From positions 1 through 16,845 of the forward strand of contig LNGD01000021.1 in the NCBI GenBank assembly GCA_001587675.1: a DNA stretch of 16,845 nucleotides. The letters are read 5' to 3'. This DNA comes from Candidatus Methanofastidiosum methylothiophilum (lineage in GTDB: Archaea > Methanobacteriota_B > Thermococci > Methanofastidiosales > Methanofastidiosaceae). The notes under the pieces are model-generated. The model searched no databases, was not told the origin of the DNA, and was given only the letters and a program-made list of their open reading frames with translations. Of the stretch, positions 5,344-13,951 are shown piece by piece (the first letter of the stretch is position 1; each line of letters begins with the position of its first letter). The position numbers and the translations under genes are program-made.

Positions 5344-7131
5344 TCATGAATAGTATGTGTCATAGAACTTTTTGATTTCCTTTGGCGAAGGTAAAGCGAT
5401 TTCATCCCACACCCCGATAACATCCTCAAGTTCCGAGAACTTGTTTTGCGAAGAAAATATCTTGTGTAAGAATTCTTTTCTTTCCTTTAGATCAATCTTT
5501 ACAAATTCCAAATATTCATTTGGAGAATAATAGTTTAGTGGATTGAATCTCTGACCAAAGTTCTTCATTCCATGCACTTCACTAAGTTCTTTTGGCAGCG
5601 GAACTAGATAACTATATACTGGGTCTTTTATCCAGTTCTTAATAAGTCCATTAGTTGAAAGCTTTAGAAGTGTTTTTGAATCTGAAACAGTAATCTTTTC
5701 TCCTCCAATAGATTTGCCGCTAAGGTCAAACTCTCCAACGAAACCTGTATTGATAATCAAGAAATTAATTTTACCCCCGTGTCCGAGCCCCATATCCATA
5801 AATACTTTCTTTTTAAGAACTGCCTGCTCAGCTTGCTCCCTCGCCATGAAGTCAGTAGCAGAATAAGATCGTACCCTTGTTCCAGGAATTTTACCTGAAA
5901 CAGCAGAAGTTATTATACTTTCACAAGCACTGTCGAATGCAACTGCCATAAGTGGATTTGTGACTTTGACAATCGGATTAAAAATATCATATCTTTTAAA
6001 ACTCAAAACAAAATTTCTTAAGTACTTGTCCTTTTTTGCCCAGGAAGAATTCAAATCACTGAAAAGGAATATGAATCGACCATTCGTCGTTCCACTTTTC
6101 TCATAGTTTTTACATAGTAAAGACCCTATTTCCCCAGTTGCAACAGGTACTTCAACTAAATATCCATTTATCTCTTTCTTAACGTAGTCTACACCTTCAC
6201 AGTCAATGTTCATTGCCAATACTATGTGTTTCCCATCTTTTGATTTCATTAATCCTGGATACTCTGGACTTTTCTCAGATAGACCTTCTGATTTTGCAAA
6301 GCTTGCAGCTTCAAGCCCTACTAACTTAACATCAACGATTTTATCTTCTTTTGAAATCACTTTTCCTAAAACAGCATCATCTTGTTCAAGATTTGGGCCA
6401 ACTGTGAGTGTCGTTTTACCCGTCCCGCTGAGTCCAATTATAACTGAGTTTTCAGAAAGGCCAGCGTGGAAAGAAATCATATTATCAGATTCCCCTTTAT
6501 TCCAAACCATTGTTAGATTTGGTTTTTTGAATGCCCCTCCAAAGTAATTAATTCCGAGATTCAAAACACTCCTTGAATCATTTTCCATTTCAGTAAAATC
6601 ATAAAGGGATAAGGGTTCATTTTCATTATATTCGGGCCATACTTTCTTTATTTCATTAATATATTTTTCAGGAAGTTTTTCAGGTATTATGAAATTGTAA
6701 CAGCTTGGCTTGACATTTTCTTTTGGAGGGAAAACCATCATTTTTCCCATCCATGCGATGTATGCGCTATGGGGATTTGCTACACTTACAATTGTTCTTA
6801 GGCCTACCTCGTACCCCTTTTCGCCTTGGATACCGTCTGCCATTATTATTGGAGGAATCTCTCTTAGATAGTCCATCACTATGCTGTAGATTGCTCTTCC
6901 AGTGTCAATATCAAAACTTCTTTGTCCAGTTCCAAGCTTATACCCCTTTGGGACCATGTAAAATACCCTATCAGGTCTCCTCCCTTTTTGTGTACAAGCA
7001 AAAAGATACTGCCCATCCTTAGTAATAACATAATAAGGTTTTAGATAATTAATATAAAATTCATCAGAAGGATTAACATAAATTCTATCTTTTGGGATAG
7101 TAAGATACTCAGAAACGTTTGTCATGCTCAT
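5344..7131 (-). CDS. pckA: Divergent ATP-type phosphoenolpyruvate carboxykinase
   Basis: The family catalyses ATP-dependent interconversion of oxaloacetate and PEP + CO2, linking the C4 pool to gluconeogenesis. The 595-residue protein is longer than the usual 520-540. Recognisable parts are YFGGAFKK (196-203, with the likely metal-binding lysine), FHAG (H222), the P-loop GLSGTGKT (233-240) followed by TLTVGP, a DD pair at 251-252 where the kinase-2 aspartates should be, and FLIINTGFVG (457-466, aligning with YLVNTGWNG of the Escherichia coli enzyme). The usual LIGDDEHGW and FEGGCYAKT signatures are replaced by LEQDDAVLGKV and VGLEAASFAKS. The fold assignment is firm, the exact reaction less so. 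It begins 9 bases after the DHH nuclease gene and is probably co-transcribed with it. Two near-adjacent ATGs (7131 and 7125) are possible. Confidence 0.82.
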   Translation of the reverse strand: MSMTNVSEYLTIPKDRIYVNPSDEFYINYLKPYYVITKDGQYLFACTQKGRRPDRVFYMVPKGYKLGTGQRSFDIDTGRAIYSIVMDYLREIPPIIMADGIQGEKGYEVGLRTIVSVANPHSAYIAWMGKMMVFPPKENVKPSCYNFIIPEKLPEKYINEIKKVWPEYNENEPLSLYDFTEMENDSRSVLNLGINYFGGAFKKPNLTMVWNKGESDNMISFHAGLSENSVIIGLSGTGKTTLTVGPNLEQDDAVLGKVISKEDKIVDVKLVGLEAASFAKSEGLSEKSPEYPGLMKSKDGKHIVLAMNIDCEGVDYVKKEINGYLVEVPVATGEIGSLLCKNYEKSGTTNGRFIFLFSDLNSSWAKKDKYLRNFVLSFKRYDIFNPIVKVTNPLMAVAFDSACESIITSAVSGKIPGTRVRSYSATDFMAREQAEQAVLKKKVFMDMGLGHGGKINFLIINTGFVGEFDLSGKSIGGEKITVSDSKTLLKLSTNGLIKNWIKDPVYSYLVPLPKELSEVHGMKNFGQRFNPLNYYSPNEYLEFVKIDLKERKEFLHKIFSSQNKFSELEDVIGVWDEIALPSPKEIKKFYDTYYS

Positions 7132-7140
7132 AAAAACACT

Positions 7141-8529
7141 CTAAATACAAGTTGCTACATTTTCTTCAAATATATTCAGGAATTCCGTCAATTTATCAAT
7201 TGGCACATAGGCTCCGCAAGCAGGGGGGTGGCCGCCTCCTTTACCGCCTACTGATTCTGCACTTTTCTTTATTTCTTTCCCTAGATTTAAGCCTTTAAGC
7301 ACCAACAGTTTTGAGCAGCGTGCAGAGATTTTATATATGTTTGGGTCGTTTACCATGTTCGTAAAGGCGACTATTGGCAGAAAAGGGTCTGTATCTTGAT
7401 TTCCTAGTACTAAACTTGCCACTGTCCCTATTATTGTATCGTTTATACCACTGCCATCAAAGTATTGGAATTTATCCTTTACAATAATACCCCTGCTCTC
7501 CACAATGTTTATACTTCTAGCAATATTCTGCCTGTGCTTTCTAAGGAGTCCCAACATTATGTCAAAGTAGATCCCACGATTTCCTTTGCATACATAATAC
7601 CCTACTTCCGGCCTGCCATTTTTTCCACATGCATTTAGACAAGTTGCAAACTCAGCGGCATCTCTAAGCGGACTTCTTTCCTCTTCTTTTAATAATGAAT
7701 ATGATTCACCCATTATCATCTGTGGTATGTAACAGACATATTCCTGAGGAACTGCCATAATTGTTTTTCTTATGATTTCAGTTGCAAGCTTTTTCTTTTC
7801 GTCTGAAGTCATATCAGAAACGGTCCTCCAGTCATCTTCGTAACATGGAATACCAAGGCTATTTAAGAGCGCCATTGCATTTGAATCGCTTCCAGTAATT
7901 CCTGGGATTGGGGGATCAGAAAAATATTGGAGTGATTTGTAAATGGGCCTAGTTGACCTACCGTAAAGGAGAAGGTCTTCTTGGGCTTTGACGAGGCCTC
8001 TTTCAATACTGTCAAGCAGGATATCTCTGTTTAATCCCTTTAGTCCTCCCCATGAACCCTGCATATCCCCAACTGCGCCGACTATGGCAATTGAGGATAA
8101 GTCCTTGTTGTTGTTATCAAGTTCAAGGGATAAAAGATATGAAAGACCTGAACCACTTACCTCTTCAGATCCACTATACCCAAACTTGTTTGGATTAACT
8201 TCTAAGAAGGGTGATTTGGGATAATCTCCTTGATGATGATCAATAATAATAATGTCTTTGTCTTCATGCTCAGCCATTAAGTAATCTATCTGACCGCTAC
8301 CCATGTCTAAGAATATTGTGAGGTCCCCTAGCTCTGAAGAAGGGATTCCATCTAAGGGCGTAAAATGTACCTCGTGGCTTATCCCCATTCTATCAAGGGC
8401 GAGTGACATAATTGCAGCTGCTGAAATACCGTCTGCGTCAATGTGAGATATGACTTTGATATGGGAATTTCTGTACTGAATTATTTTGTTCTTTGCGCTG
8501 ATAAAAAGTTCTTTGAATTCAGAGTCCAT
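7141..8529 (-). CDS. DHH/DHHA1 phosphoesterase, archaeal RecJ-like (GAN-type) nuclease
   Basis: A 462-residue protein of the size and architecture of archaeal RecJ/GAN nucleases, single-strand 5'-3' exonucleases that associate with the GINS replication complex and resemble eukaryotic Cdc45. The DHH domain shows HIDADG (29-34), FLDMGSG (D75), IIIDHHQGD (DHH at 97-99) and GAVGDMQG (D155). All Mn2+-binding motifs are therefore present and the protein should be catalytically active. The C-terminal DHHA1 domain ends with the GGKGGGHPPACGA substrate-binding motif (428-440). Its own TATA box lies 24 bases before the ATG, and it is followed after 9 bases by the PEP carboxykinase gene. A nanoRNase/pAp-phosphatase role is less likely given its length, but other DHH subfamilies cannot be excluded. 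Confidence 0.88.
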   Translation of the reverse strand: MDSEFKELFISAKNKIIQYRNSHIKVISHIDADGISAAAIMSLALDRMGISHEVHFTPLDGIPSSELGDLTIFLDMGSGQIDYLMAEHEDKDIIIIDHHQGDYPKSPFLEVNPNKFGYSGSEEVSGSGLSYLLSLELDNNNKDLSSIAIVGAVGDMQGSWGGLKGLNRDILLDSIERGLVKAQEDLLLYGRSTRPIYKSLQYFSDPPIPGITGSDSNAMALLNSLGIPCYEDDWRTVSDMTSDEKKKLATEIIRKTIMAVPQEYVCYIPQMIMGESYSLLKEEERSPLRDAAEFATCLNACGKNGRPEVGYYVCKGNRGIYFDIMLGLLRKHRQNIARSINIVESRGIIVKDKFQYFDGSGINDTIIGTVASLVLGNQDTDPFLPIVAFTNMVNDPNIYKISARCSKLLVLKGLNLGKEIKKSAESVGGKGGGHPPACGAYVPIDKLTEFLNIFEENVATCI

Positions 8530-8548
8530 GTTGCTAATTGTAGGCTAC

Positions 8549-8557
8549 TATATATAT
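8549..8557 (-). promoter_or_regulatory. TATA box of the DHH nuclease-pckA operon
   Basis: The run ATATATATA lies about 24 bases before the ATG at 8529 in the 68-base gap after uvrC, predicting a leaderless transcript independent of uvrC. Confidence 0.5.
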
Positions 8558-8597
8558 GGTTTTTGTTTTAGGTTTTCAATTTCGCTTATCGGTAATC

Positions 8598-10322
8598 TTA
8601 TGCCATATTCTTAATTTTGTTAAAAATCATTTCAGAGAGTTCTTTGTTTCTAACAACTGATTCAATTTCCTCTAACTTTGCTTTCTTTAGATTATCTATT
8701 GACTCAAAGTGTTCTAGGAGCAAAGCCTTTTTCTTAGGGCCTAAACCTGCTATCCCATCTAAAGGTGACGACATGCTAGTCTTTCTTTTCATATTTCTAA
8801 GATTTTTTATGGCAAATCTATGGGCTTCATCCCTCACTCTAATTAAAAGATTCTTTGAATCAGGTTCCATTTTGGGATTCAATCCGTCTTCTGTGTAGAG
8901 GTCCTCCTCCTGCTTTGCCAGAGCAACTGTTGGTATTTCTAATCGTTCAGATTTAAGAACAGAAAGTGCTGTGTTAAGATGCCCCTTGCCACCATCAATA
9001 AGTATCAAATCCGGGAGGAACTCAGTATGTTTTAATCTTCTATTTAAGACTTCTCTTAGAGATGAGATATCGTCCTGACCGGCAACGGTCTTTATTTTAT
9101 ATATTCTGTAGTTTTCTTTTGAAGGCTTCCCATCAATAAATGTTACTTGGGATCCAACTTTTAGTTCAGGCCCAATATTTGAAATATCATATCCTTCTAT
9201 TCTTCTTGGAATATTTTCAAGCCCAAGAGATTCCCTCAGTCCCTCAAGTGGTGTTTTCTTCTGTGACGATAAGAACAGCTCTGCATTTTTAGTTGCAAGC
9301 AGAACTTCTTCTTTTTCTCTTACAGTTGAAGCTGGAGTTATAATCAAATTATCCTCCTTACTAGAGAGGAATTTCTGAATCTCTCCTCTTTCTGGAATAT
9401 CAAAAGGTAAGATTATTTTGCTTGGAAGAAAATTATCAATGTAATGCTGTTTTAGGAAAGAAGACAATGTTTCTTCCTTTTCAAATATGGCATCCTCAAT
9501 GGGAAAATTTTTTGTTCCTGTTAGGACACCATTTCGGACCATAATAATGCAAATACATACTGATACCTTATCGTAATATCCAATTACATCTTTATTAATT
9601 GGGGAATCCAAAAATATTTTTTGCTGTTCCATAGATTTTCTTATTGCGTCTATTTTGTCTCTTAAGATTGCGGCCTTTTCAAACTCAAGTTCTTTTGAAT
9701 TGATTTCCATTTCTTTAGTAAGTTTTGAAATAAGCTCTTCGCCTTTATTGTCAAAAAACATGAGGAGATCTTTAATACTGTCTCTATATGTCTCTTTTGA
9801 TATTTCTTCTGAGCAAGGGGCAGAACATCTTTTTATGTAGTAATTAAGGCAGGGCCTATTTCCCATCTTCTTACAGCTTCGTATTTTGAATATATTCCTA
9901 GCCAGTGCAAGCATTCTCCTTGCAGAACCTACGTCTGAATATGGGCCAAAGTAAAAAGCACCATCTTCATCTACCTTTCTTGAAACTATTATTTTTGGGT
10001 ACTCCTCATTTGTTATCTTGATATATGGGTATTTTTTGTCATCTCTAAAATGGATGTTATAGCGTGGTTTGTATTTTTTTATTAAATTATATTCAAGCAA
10101 GAGAGCCTCAGTTTCATTATCCGTTACTATGGTCTCAATATCTTCAACTCGATTCATGAGAAAAGATACTCTATCAGGGATATTTTTTTGGAAATATGAA
10201 GATAGTCTTTTTCTCAGTGATTTAGCTTTACCAACATATAGGACCTTACCTTCCGAATCTTTCATTATATAGATGCCGGGTTCTTCTGGAAAAATTTTCT
10301 TGGGATAGAGGTCGTTACTCAT
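8598..10322 (-). CDS. uvrC: Excinuclease ABC subunit C (UvrC)
   Basis: UvrC is the dual-incision nuclease of UvrABC nucleotide excision repair. All domains are present in 574 residues. The N-terminal GIY-YIG nuclease has GIYIM (16-20), VLYVGKAKSLRKRL (28-41) and E77 in ALLLEYNLIKKYKPRYN. A four-cysteine segment follows (C150, C158, C166, C170), as in UvrC proteins reported to bind an Fe-S cluster. The UVR motif for UvrB contact is at about 205-240. The RNase H-like 5' nuclease has EGYDIS (D379), LILIDGGKGHL (D443) and DEAHRFA (H501). A tandem helix-hairpin-helix ends the protein (about 518-560, GIAGLGPKKKALLLEHF). UvrC in archaea is considered acquired from bacteria. uvrA and uvrB are not in this window. 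A TATA box lies 28 bases upstream of the ATG. Confidence 0.97.
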   Translation of the reverse strand: MSNDLYPKKIFPEEPGIYIMKDSEGKVLYVGKAKSLRKRLSSYFQKNIPDRVSFLMNRVEDIETIVTDNETEALLLEYNLIKKYKPRYNIHFRDDKKYPYIKITNEEYPKIIVSRKVDEDGAFYFGPYSDVGSARRMLALARNIFKIRSCKKMGNRPCLNYYIKRCSAPCSEEISKETYRDSIKDLLMFFDNKGEELISKLTKEMEINSKELEFEKAAILRDKIDAIRKSMEQQKIFLDSPINKDVIGYYDKVSVCICIIMVRNGVLTGTKNFPIEDAIFEKEETLSSFLKQHYIDNFLPSKIILPFDIPERGEIQKFLSSKEDNLIITPASTVREKEEVLLATKNAELFLSSQKKTPLEGLRESLGLENIPRRIEGYDISNIGPELKVGSQVTFIDGKPSKENYRIYKIKTVAGQDDISSLREVLNRRLKHTEFLPDLILIDGGKGHLNTALSVLKSERLEIPTVALAKQEEDLYTEDGLNPKMEPDSKNLLIRVRDEAHRFAIKNLRNMKRKTSMSSPLDGIAGLGPKKKALLLEHFESIDNLKKAKLEEIESVVRNKELSEMIFNKIKNMA

Positions 10323-10344
10323 GACAACATTGGATTTATATTCA

Positions 10345-10356
10345 GGAATTTAAGCG
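10345..10356 (-). promoter_or_regulatory. TATA box of uvrC
   Basis: The minus strand reads CGCTTAAATTCC, centred about 28 bases before the ATG at 10322. A second AT-rich element at 10335-10342 is too close to the start to serve. Confidence 0.45.
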
Positions 10357-10377
10357 TTTTTGGAATAACATACAAAA

Positions 10378-10393
10378 GAATTTAAATTAATTC
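10378..10393 (+). promoter_or_regulatory. TATA element of the AEC carrier gene
   Basis: GAATTTAAATTAATTC contains a perfect 10-base palindrome AATTTAAATT (10379-10388). At standard spacing it would start transcription near 10410, giving a leader of about ten bases that begins with the GAGGGG ribosome-binding site of the GTG start. Confidence 0.4.
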
Positions 10394-10419
10394 AAATATC
10401 TAAAAGTCAGAGGGGTAAA

Positions 10420-11355
10420 GTGAGTGTAATTCTTAGAACTTCTGTTCCAATATTGCTTCTGATCTTTCTTGGGTATCTATCAAGGAGAAATAATTTACTA
10501 AAACAGGGAGATGAACGTGTATTAAGTTCATACATTTACTATTTCGCTCTTCCCTCGCTTTTCTTTATAAATATCTATGAAGTAAATTTCTCAAATGAAA
10601 CATTAAAATACGTCTTTGCTGGATTGGCACCTACTTTTTTAGCTTTGGGAATTTTCTTGATTATTTTTTTTCTGAGAATTGTCAAGGATAAGAAAACAAT
10701 TTATCTTTTAATTGTAACAACAGTATTTGGCAGTCTGGCATTTTTTGGAATTCCTTTCATTATATTTGCCTTTGGAACATCAGAAGCTGAAAGGCTATCT
10801 GCTTTATCCGCATCAACAATAAGTTTTGTTAGCGTTATTACTGCAACATCGGCCTTAGAGCTTTACAAATTAGATGGTGAAGACGAATCTAAAATTAAAA
10901 CGTTAATAAAAAGATTTTCTAAAAATCCACTCATACTATCAACTCTTTTAGGACTTATAGTGAATCTGATTGGATTAGAAATTCCAATTTTCTTATCAAC
11001 TTCCTTACATATGCTTGGAAGCACTACTGCAACTGTTGCAATATTCATGCTTGGATTATTTTTGTATGGGCGAAATTATGGAAATCTCAAAACAGCTTTT
11101 GGTTTAAGCCTTCTTAGGATTATATTTTTACCTTTGGTGGCAGTAATAATCCTTAAATTCTTATATCCCTTGCCATCATTTGAAAGTACAATTATAGTTC
11201 TTATGCATGGAATGCCTATTGCCGTTTCCACAATAGTCTTAAGTGAGAGATATGATTTTTTCAAAGAAACTATAGCCTCATTAAATTTGATATCTTCCCT
11301 GCTTTCAGTTTTCTATCTTAATTTATGGTTAGTTATTCTTCAGTTTATCTTCTAG
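10420..11355 (+). CDS. AEC-family (auxin efflux carrier-like) membrane transporter
   Basis: A 311-residue membrane protein with about ten hydrophobic segments in the five-plus-five arrangement of the AEC family, which in prokaryotes exports or exchanges small carboxylates such as malate or malonate. Characteristic features are the N-terminal PILLLIFLGYLSRRNNLL followed by YIYYFALPSLFF, the ALSASTISFVSVITATSALE stretch and a C-terminal half with MLGSTTATVAIFMLGLFLYG and MHGMPIAVSTIVLSERY. The start is a GTG preceded by GAGGGG (10410-10415), four bases away. It ends one base before the convergent M20 hydrolase gene, so the two transcripts must overlap or terminate in each other. Substrate unknown. 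Confidence 0.88.
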   Translation: MSVILRTSVPILLLIFLGYLSRRNNLLKQGDERVLSSYIYYFALPSLFFINIYEVNFSNETLKYVFAGLAPTFLALGIFLIIFFLRIVKDKKTIYLLIVTTVFGSLAFFGIPFIIFAFGTSEAERLSALSASTISFVSVITATSALELYKLDGEDESKIKTLIKRFSKNPLILSTLLGLIVNLIGLEIPIFLSTSLHMLGSTTATVAIFMLGLFLYGRNYGNLKTAFGLSLLRIIFLPLVAVIILKFLYPLPSFESTIIVLMHGMPIAVSTIVLSERYDFFKETIASLNLISSLLSVFYLNLWLVILQFIF

Positions 11356-11356
11356 T

Positions 11357-12580
11357 CTATTTTGACAAATCTATTACAGAATCTAGGAGGATATTTGCAG
11401 CAATTTCTATGTCTTTGATATCTGTGTACTCTTCGGGACAGTGGCTTCTTCCATTTTTACTTGGAACAAATATCATACCTACATCAGTAAATTCCGCAAT
11501 TATAGAAGAGTCATGAACTGCGCCGCTAACCATCCTTAATGTTTTAATTCCCTGTTTTTTTGCAGTATCTTCAATAGTTTTAGCTATCTTTTTAGATAAA
11601 AGAACAGGTTTAGTATATGATACTTGTTTAATATTAAATTTGAGTTGTCTATTCTTGCAGGTAGATTCAATAGATTCCATTATACTGTCAGCTATTTCAT
11701 TTAGAACGGCATCATCTTTGTCCCGGATATCAAGGGTCATTTTAACTTTTCCTGGTATGATATTGGTCTTGCCGGGGATTACTTCTACAAAACCTACTGT
11801 TGCTACAGAAGTTCCTTTTTTAGAACCTATTCTTTCCACATTTAGAATAATTTCAGCTGCACCACACAGGGCGTCATTTCTAAGATTCATAGGAGTTGCA
11901 CCAGCATGATTGGATACACCTTCAATTGTCAACTCAAGTTGTTTTATACCGGCAATGACTTCAACTATGCCTATTGAAAGACCTTTGCTTTCAAGGACTA
12001 AGCTCTGTTCAATATGTGGCTCAATCATTGCCTTTATTTTGTTTCCCTCTAAAAGTCCTTCATCTTTTGGAATAAGGCCTGATTTCTTCATAGCATCCAA
12101 ATAACTTGTGCCCTCCTTATCCAAGATTTTTGAGAGGTCTTCGTTACTTACTTTACCCGCCCATATTCTACTACCAAGTAGTACTGTGGAAAATCTTGAT
12201 CCATCTTCCTCGACAAAAATGACAAAATCAATTGGATTCTTATGAGGTATTTTATTTTCATAAATCAGCCTGACCACTTCAAGAGATGTTACTGTGCCCA
12301 CTATGCCATCGTACATGCCACCTTGGAAAACGCTATCTATGTGGGAGCCGATCATAACGGAAGGTGCATTTTTTTCTAGCCCTTGGAAACGTGCTCTGAT
12401 ATTTCCGCCCCTCATTATTTGCACTTCAGCACCAATTTTTTCAAGTTCTCCTAATATGTAGTTCAATGCCCCCATATACTCTTTAGTAAAAGTTAACCTA
12501 GTTATTCCAGAACCGGGAGTCAAATTGAACTTATTAATTTCCTCTATATCTCTCTCAATTCTTTTTGCGTCGGCTTTCAA
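11357..12580 (-). CDS. M20 family Zn-dependent amidohydrolase (carbamoylase/allantoate amidohydrolase type)
   Basis: A 407-residue enzyme of the HyuC/AllC branch of M20 metallopeptidases, which hydrolyses N-carbamoyl amino acids, allantoate or ureido acids in the cytoplasm. The dinuclear metal site is complete: GSHIDSV (H80, D82), GMYDGIVG (D91), VEEDGSRF (E124, E125), EPHIEQ (H189) and GRSHCPEEY (H380). Substrate-side motifs SNHAGATPM (H225), LDIR (R286) and SGAVHDSS (H356; usually SGAGHDA) are also seen. The start is TTG, fixed by GAGGT at 12588-12592; an overlapping ATG (12585-12587) is out of frame and soon stops. The SD is reached 12 bases after the stop of the upstream MFS gene, so the pair form an operon for uptake and hydrolysis of a ureido or amide compound. 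Exact substrate unknown. Confidence 0.88.
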   Translation of the reverse strand: MKADAKRIERDIEEINKFNLTPGSGITRLTFTKEYMGALNYILGELEKIGAEVQIMRGGNIRARFQGLEKNAPSVMIGSHIDSVFQGGMYDGIVGTVTSLEVVRLIYENKIPHKNPIDFVIFVEEDGSRFSTVLLGSRIWAGKVSNEDLSKILDKEGTSYLDAMKKSGLIPKDEGLLEGNKIKAMIEPHIEQSLVLESKGLSIGIVEVIAGIKQLELTIEGVSNHAGATPMNLRNDALCGAAEIILNVERIGSKKGTSVATVGFVEVIPGKTNIIPGKVKMTLDIRDKDDAVLNEIADSIMESIESTCKNRQLKFNIKQVSYTKPVLLSKKIAKTIEDTAKKQGIKTLRMVSGAVHDSSIIAEFTDVGMIFVPSKNGRSHCPEEYTDIKDIEIAANILLDSVIDLSK

Positions 12581-12587
12581 AAAACAT

Positions 12588-12592
12588 ACCTC
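12588..12592 (-). promoter_or_regulatory. Shine-Dalgarno site that decides a TTG start
   Basis: GAGGT on the minus strand lies seven bases before the TTG at 12578-12580. It starts one base after the TGA stop (12593-12595) of the MFS gene, which suggests coupled translation. Confidence 0.55.
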
Positions 12593-13876
12593 TCAATCTG
12601 TTGTAAGTGTTTCTTTGACAAAGAAAGACATGATGAATACAGCGATAACGAATGCAAACACGAATTTGAATGCTAGACTATATGCAGCTACAGGATATAC
12701 GCCTTGAGTACCTCCTACAAGGTCAAGTATATATCCTAGAAAAGTTTGGAAAAAAGCAGCGCCTACGAACGGGAATACATTCACAATACTTTGGACTGTT
12801 CCAGTTATCTCTAACGGAAATTGTTCCTTTATTATGGCAAAAACTACCACATTTCCGCATCCGAAGAATCCCATCCAGAATGAAAGTAAGTAAAGTAATC
12901 CTATATTTATTTTGGCAGTAAAGAACGAGATAACAATCCATGGCAATATAAAGGAACCAAGCCAGATAATAATTACCTTTTTCCTACTCTTCATAATTTT
13001 ATCTGAGAAATATCCCACAAAAGGAGATCCTATAAGCATACCTATACTTACAAACATTAGTATAAAACCAGATGTTGCCTTTGGTAGATTAAATACATCC
13101 CTGAAATAGGGGTATCCCCATAAGCCTTGATATGCCAACAGAGCGCCATATACTACAAATAGCCATATGGAAAGTATCCAAACATCTTTGTTTTTGAAAA
13201 TTAATTTAAAATGGTTCTTTGATATAGATTGTTTATTGGAATTTGAAGTAGCGTTTTTGAGTTCACCTGTTTTCTTTAGATAATACTCAGGCGAATCTCT
13301 TATGAATACCCAGGATATAATAGCAAGGAAAACTGATATTATACTGATTACATAAAATGCAAATCTCCATCCAAAGTCATTTACAATTATAGCTAAGGGA
13401 TAAGAAGCGGAGAGTGCCCCAATATTACCAACGGCAAGTAGAATGCCCACCATTGTTGCATACTCTCTTTTTGAATACCATCTTGAAAACAATTTTAGTG
13501 CAGGTATCCAGACGCCTGAAACACCCACACCAATTATTAATCTAGCACCAAGTGCCATATTAAAATTCAATGCTATTCCGAATAAGAAAGACCCAACTGC
13601 AGAGAATATTGTAAGAAAAGCTATTGTCTTTCGAGGGCCTATTGTATCTGTGAAAATTCCTACTGGTATTTGAAATAATGAATATGTGTAGAAATACATC
13701 GAAGACAATAATCCTAGAGATAGGGCTGATACTCCAAATTCATAAAGCAAATCTTTTGATATTACGGCAGATGAAACTCTGTGGAAGTACACAAAAAAAT
13801 AAACTAGGGCCAGAGTTATTAAAAGAATCCATCTATATTTTTTTTCAGGCATATTAAACATAGTATTTTTTACCAT
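12593..13876 (-). CDS. MFS transporter in operon with M20 hydrolase
   Basis: A major facilitator protein of about 427 residues with 12 hydrophobic segments. The N-terminal half contains YFHRVSSAVISKDL in helix 1, the YFYTYSLFQIPVGIFTDTIG stretch with the MFS loop motif (FTDTIGPRK), and the GVGVSGVWIPALKLFSRWY helix. These features resemble organophosphate- or anion-type MFS carriers (OPA/ACS-like). The central polar loop (about residues 200-215) separates the halves. I prefer the ATG at 13874-13876, because the TATA element near 13907 would lie too close to a TTG six codons further upstream; ATGs five and eight codons downstream are also possible. The next gene, 12 bases downstream, is an M20 amidohydrolase, so the cargo may be a ureido acid, carbamoyl amino acid or similar compound; that is inference from context. 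Confidence 0.87.
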   Translation of the reverse strand: MVKNTMFNMPEKKYRWILLITLALVYFFVYFHRVSSAVISKDLLYEFGVSALSLGLLSSMYFYTYSLFQIPVGIFTDTIGPRKTIAFLTIFSAVGSFLFGIALNFNMALGARLIIGVGVSGVWIPALKLFSRWYSKREYATMVGILLAVGNIGALSASYPLAIIVNDFGWRFAFYVISIISVFLAIISWVFIRDSPEYYLKKTGELKNATSNSNKQSISKNHFKLIFKNKDVWILSIWLFVVYGALLAYQGLWGYPYFRDVFNLPKATSGFILMFVSIGMLIGSPFVGYFSDKIMKSRKKVIIIWLGSFILPWIVISFFTAKINIGLLYLLSFWMGFFGCGNVVVFAIIKEQFPLEITGTVQSIVNVFPFVGAAFFQTFLGYILDLVGGTQGVYPVAAYSLAFKFVFAFVIAVFIMSFFVKETLTTD

Positions 13877-13902
13877 AGATATCACTCTTATCAATCATTA
13901 AT

Positions 13903-13917
13903 GTTATATTATTTATC
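13903..13917 (-). promoter_or_regulatory. Promoter of the MFS-M20 operon
   Basis: The minus strand reads GATAAATAATATAAC, centred near 13908, predicting a start about 5 bases before the preferred ATG at 13876. A second element, GATTTAAATATTCC (about 13933-13946), is an alternative farther upstream. Confidence 0.35.
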
Positions 13918-13951
13918 ATAGAAAACAGGAATATTTAAATCTAATTACCTT

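Noticed and set aside
6206..6547. Open frame of 113 codons on the plus strand inside pckA
   Set aside because: It lies entirely antisense to a protein with clear family motifs, has serine/proline-rich shadow composition and has no promoter or ribosome-binding site.
8225..8245. TGATGATGATC, resembling a C box or short repeat
   Set aside because: It is the reverse complement of the codons for the DHH motif (IIDHHQGD) of the nuclease and is explained by coding.
11640..12104. Two adjacent plus-strand open frames (89 and 64 codons) inside the M20 gene
   Set aside because: They are antisense shadows of a complete metallohydrolase whose active-site motifs are all in the minus frame.
12670..12941. 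Plus- and minus-strand open frames overlapping the second MFS gene
   Set aside because: The main frame encodes continuous membrane helices, and the alternatives have no start signals and no domain pattern.
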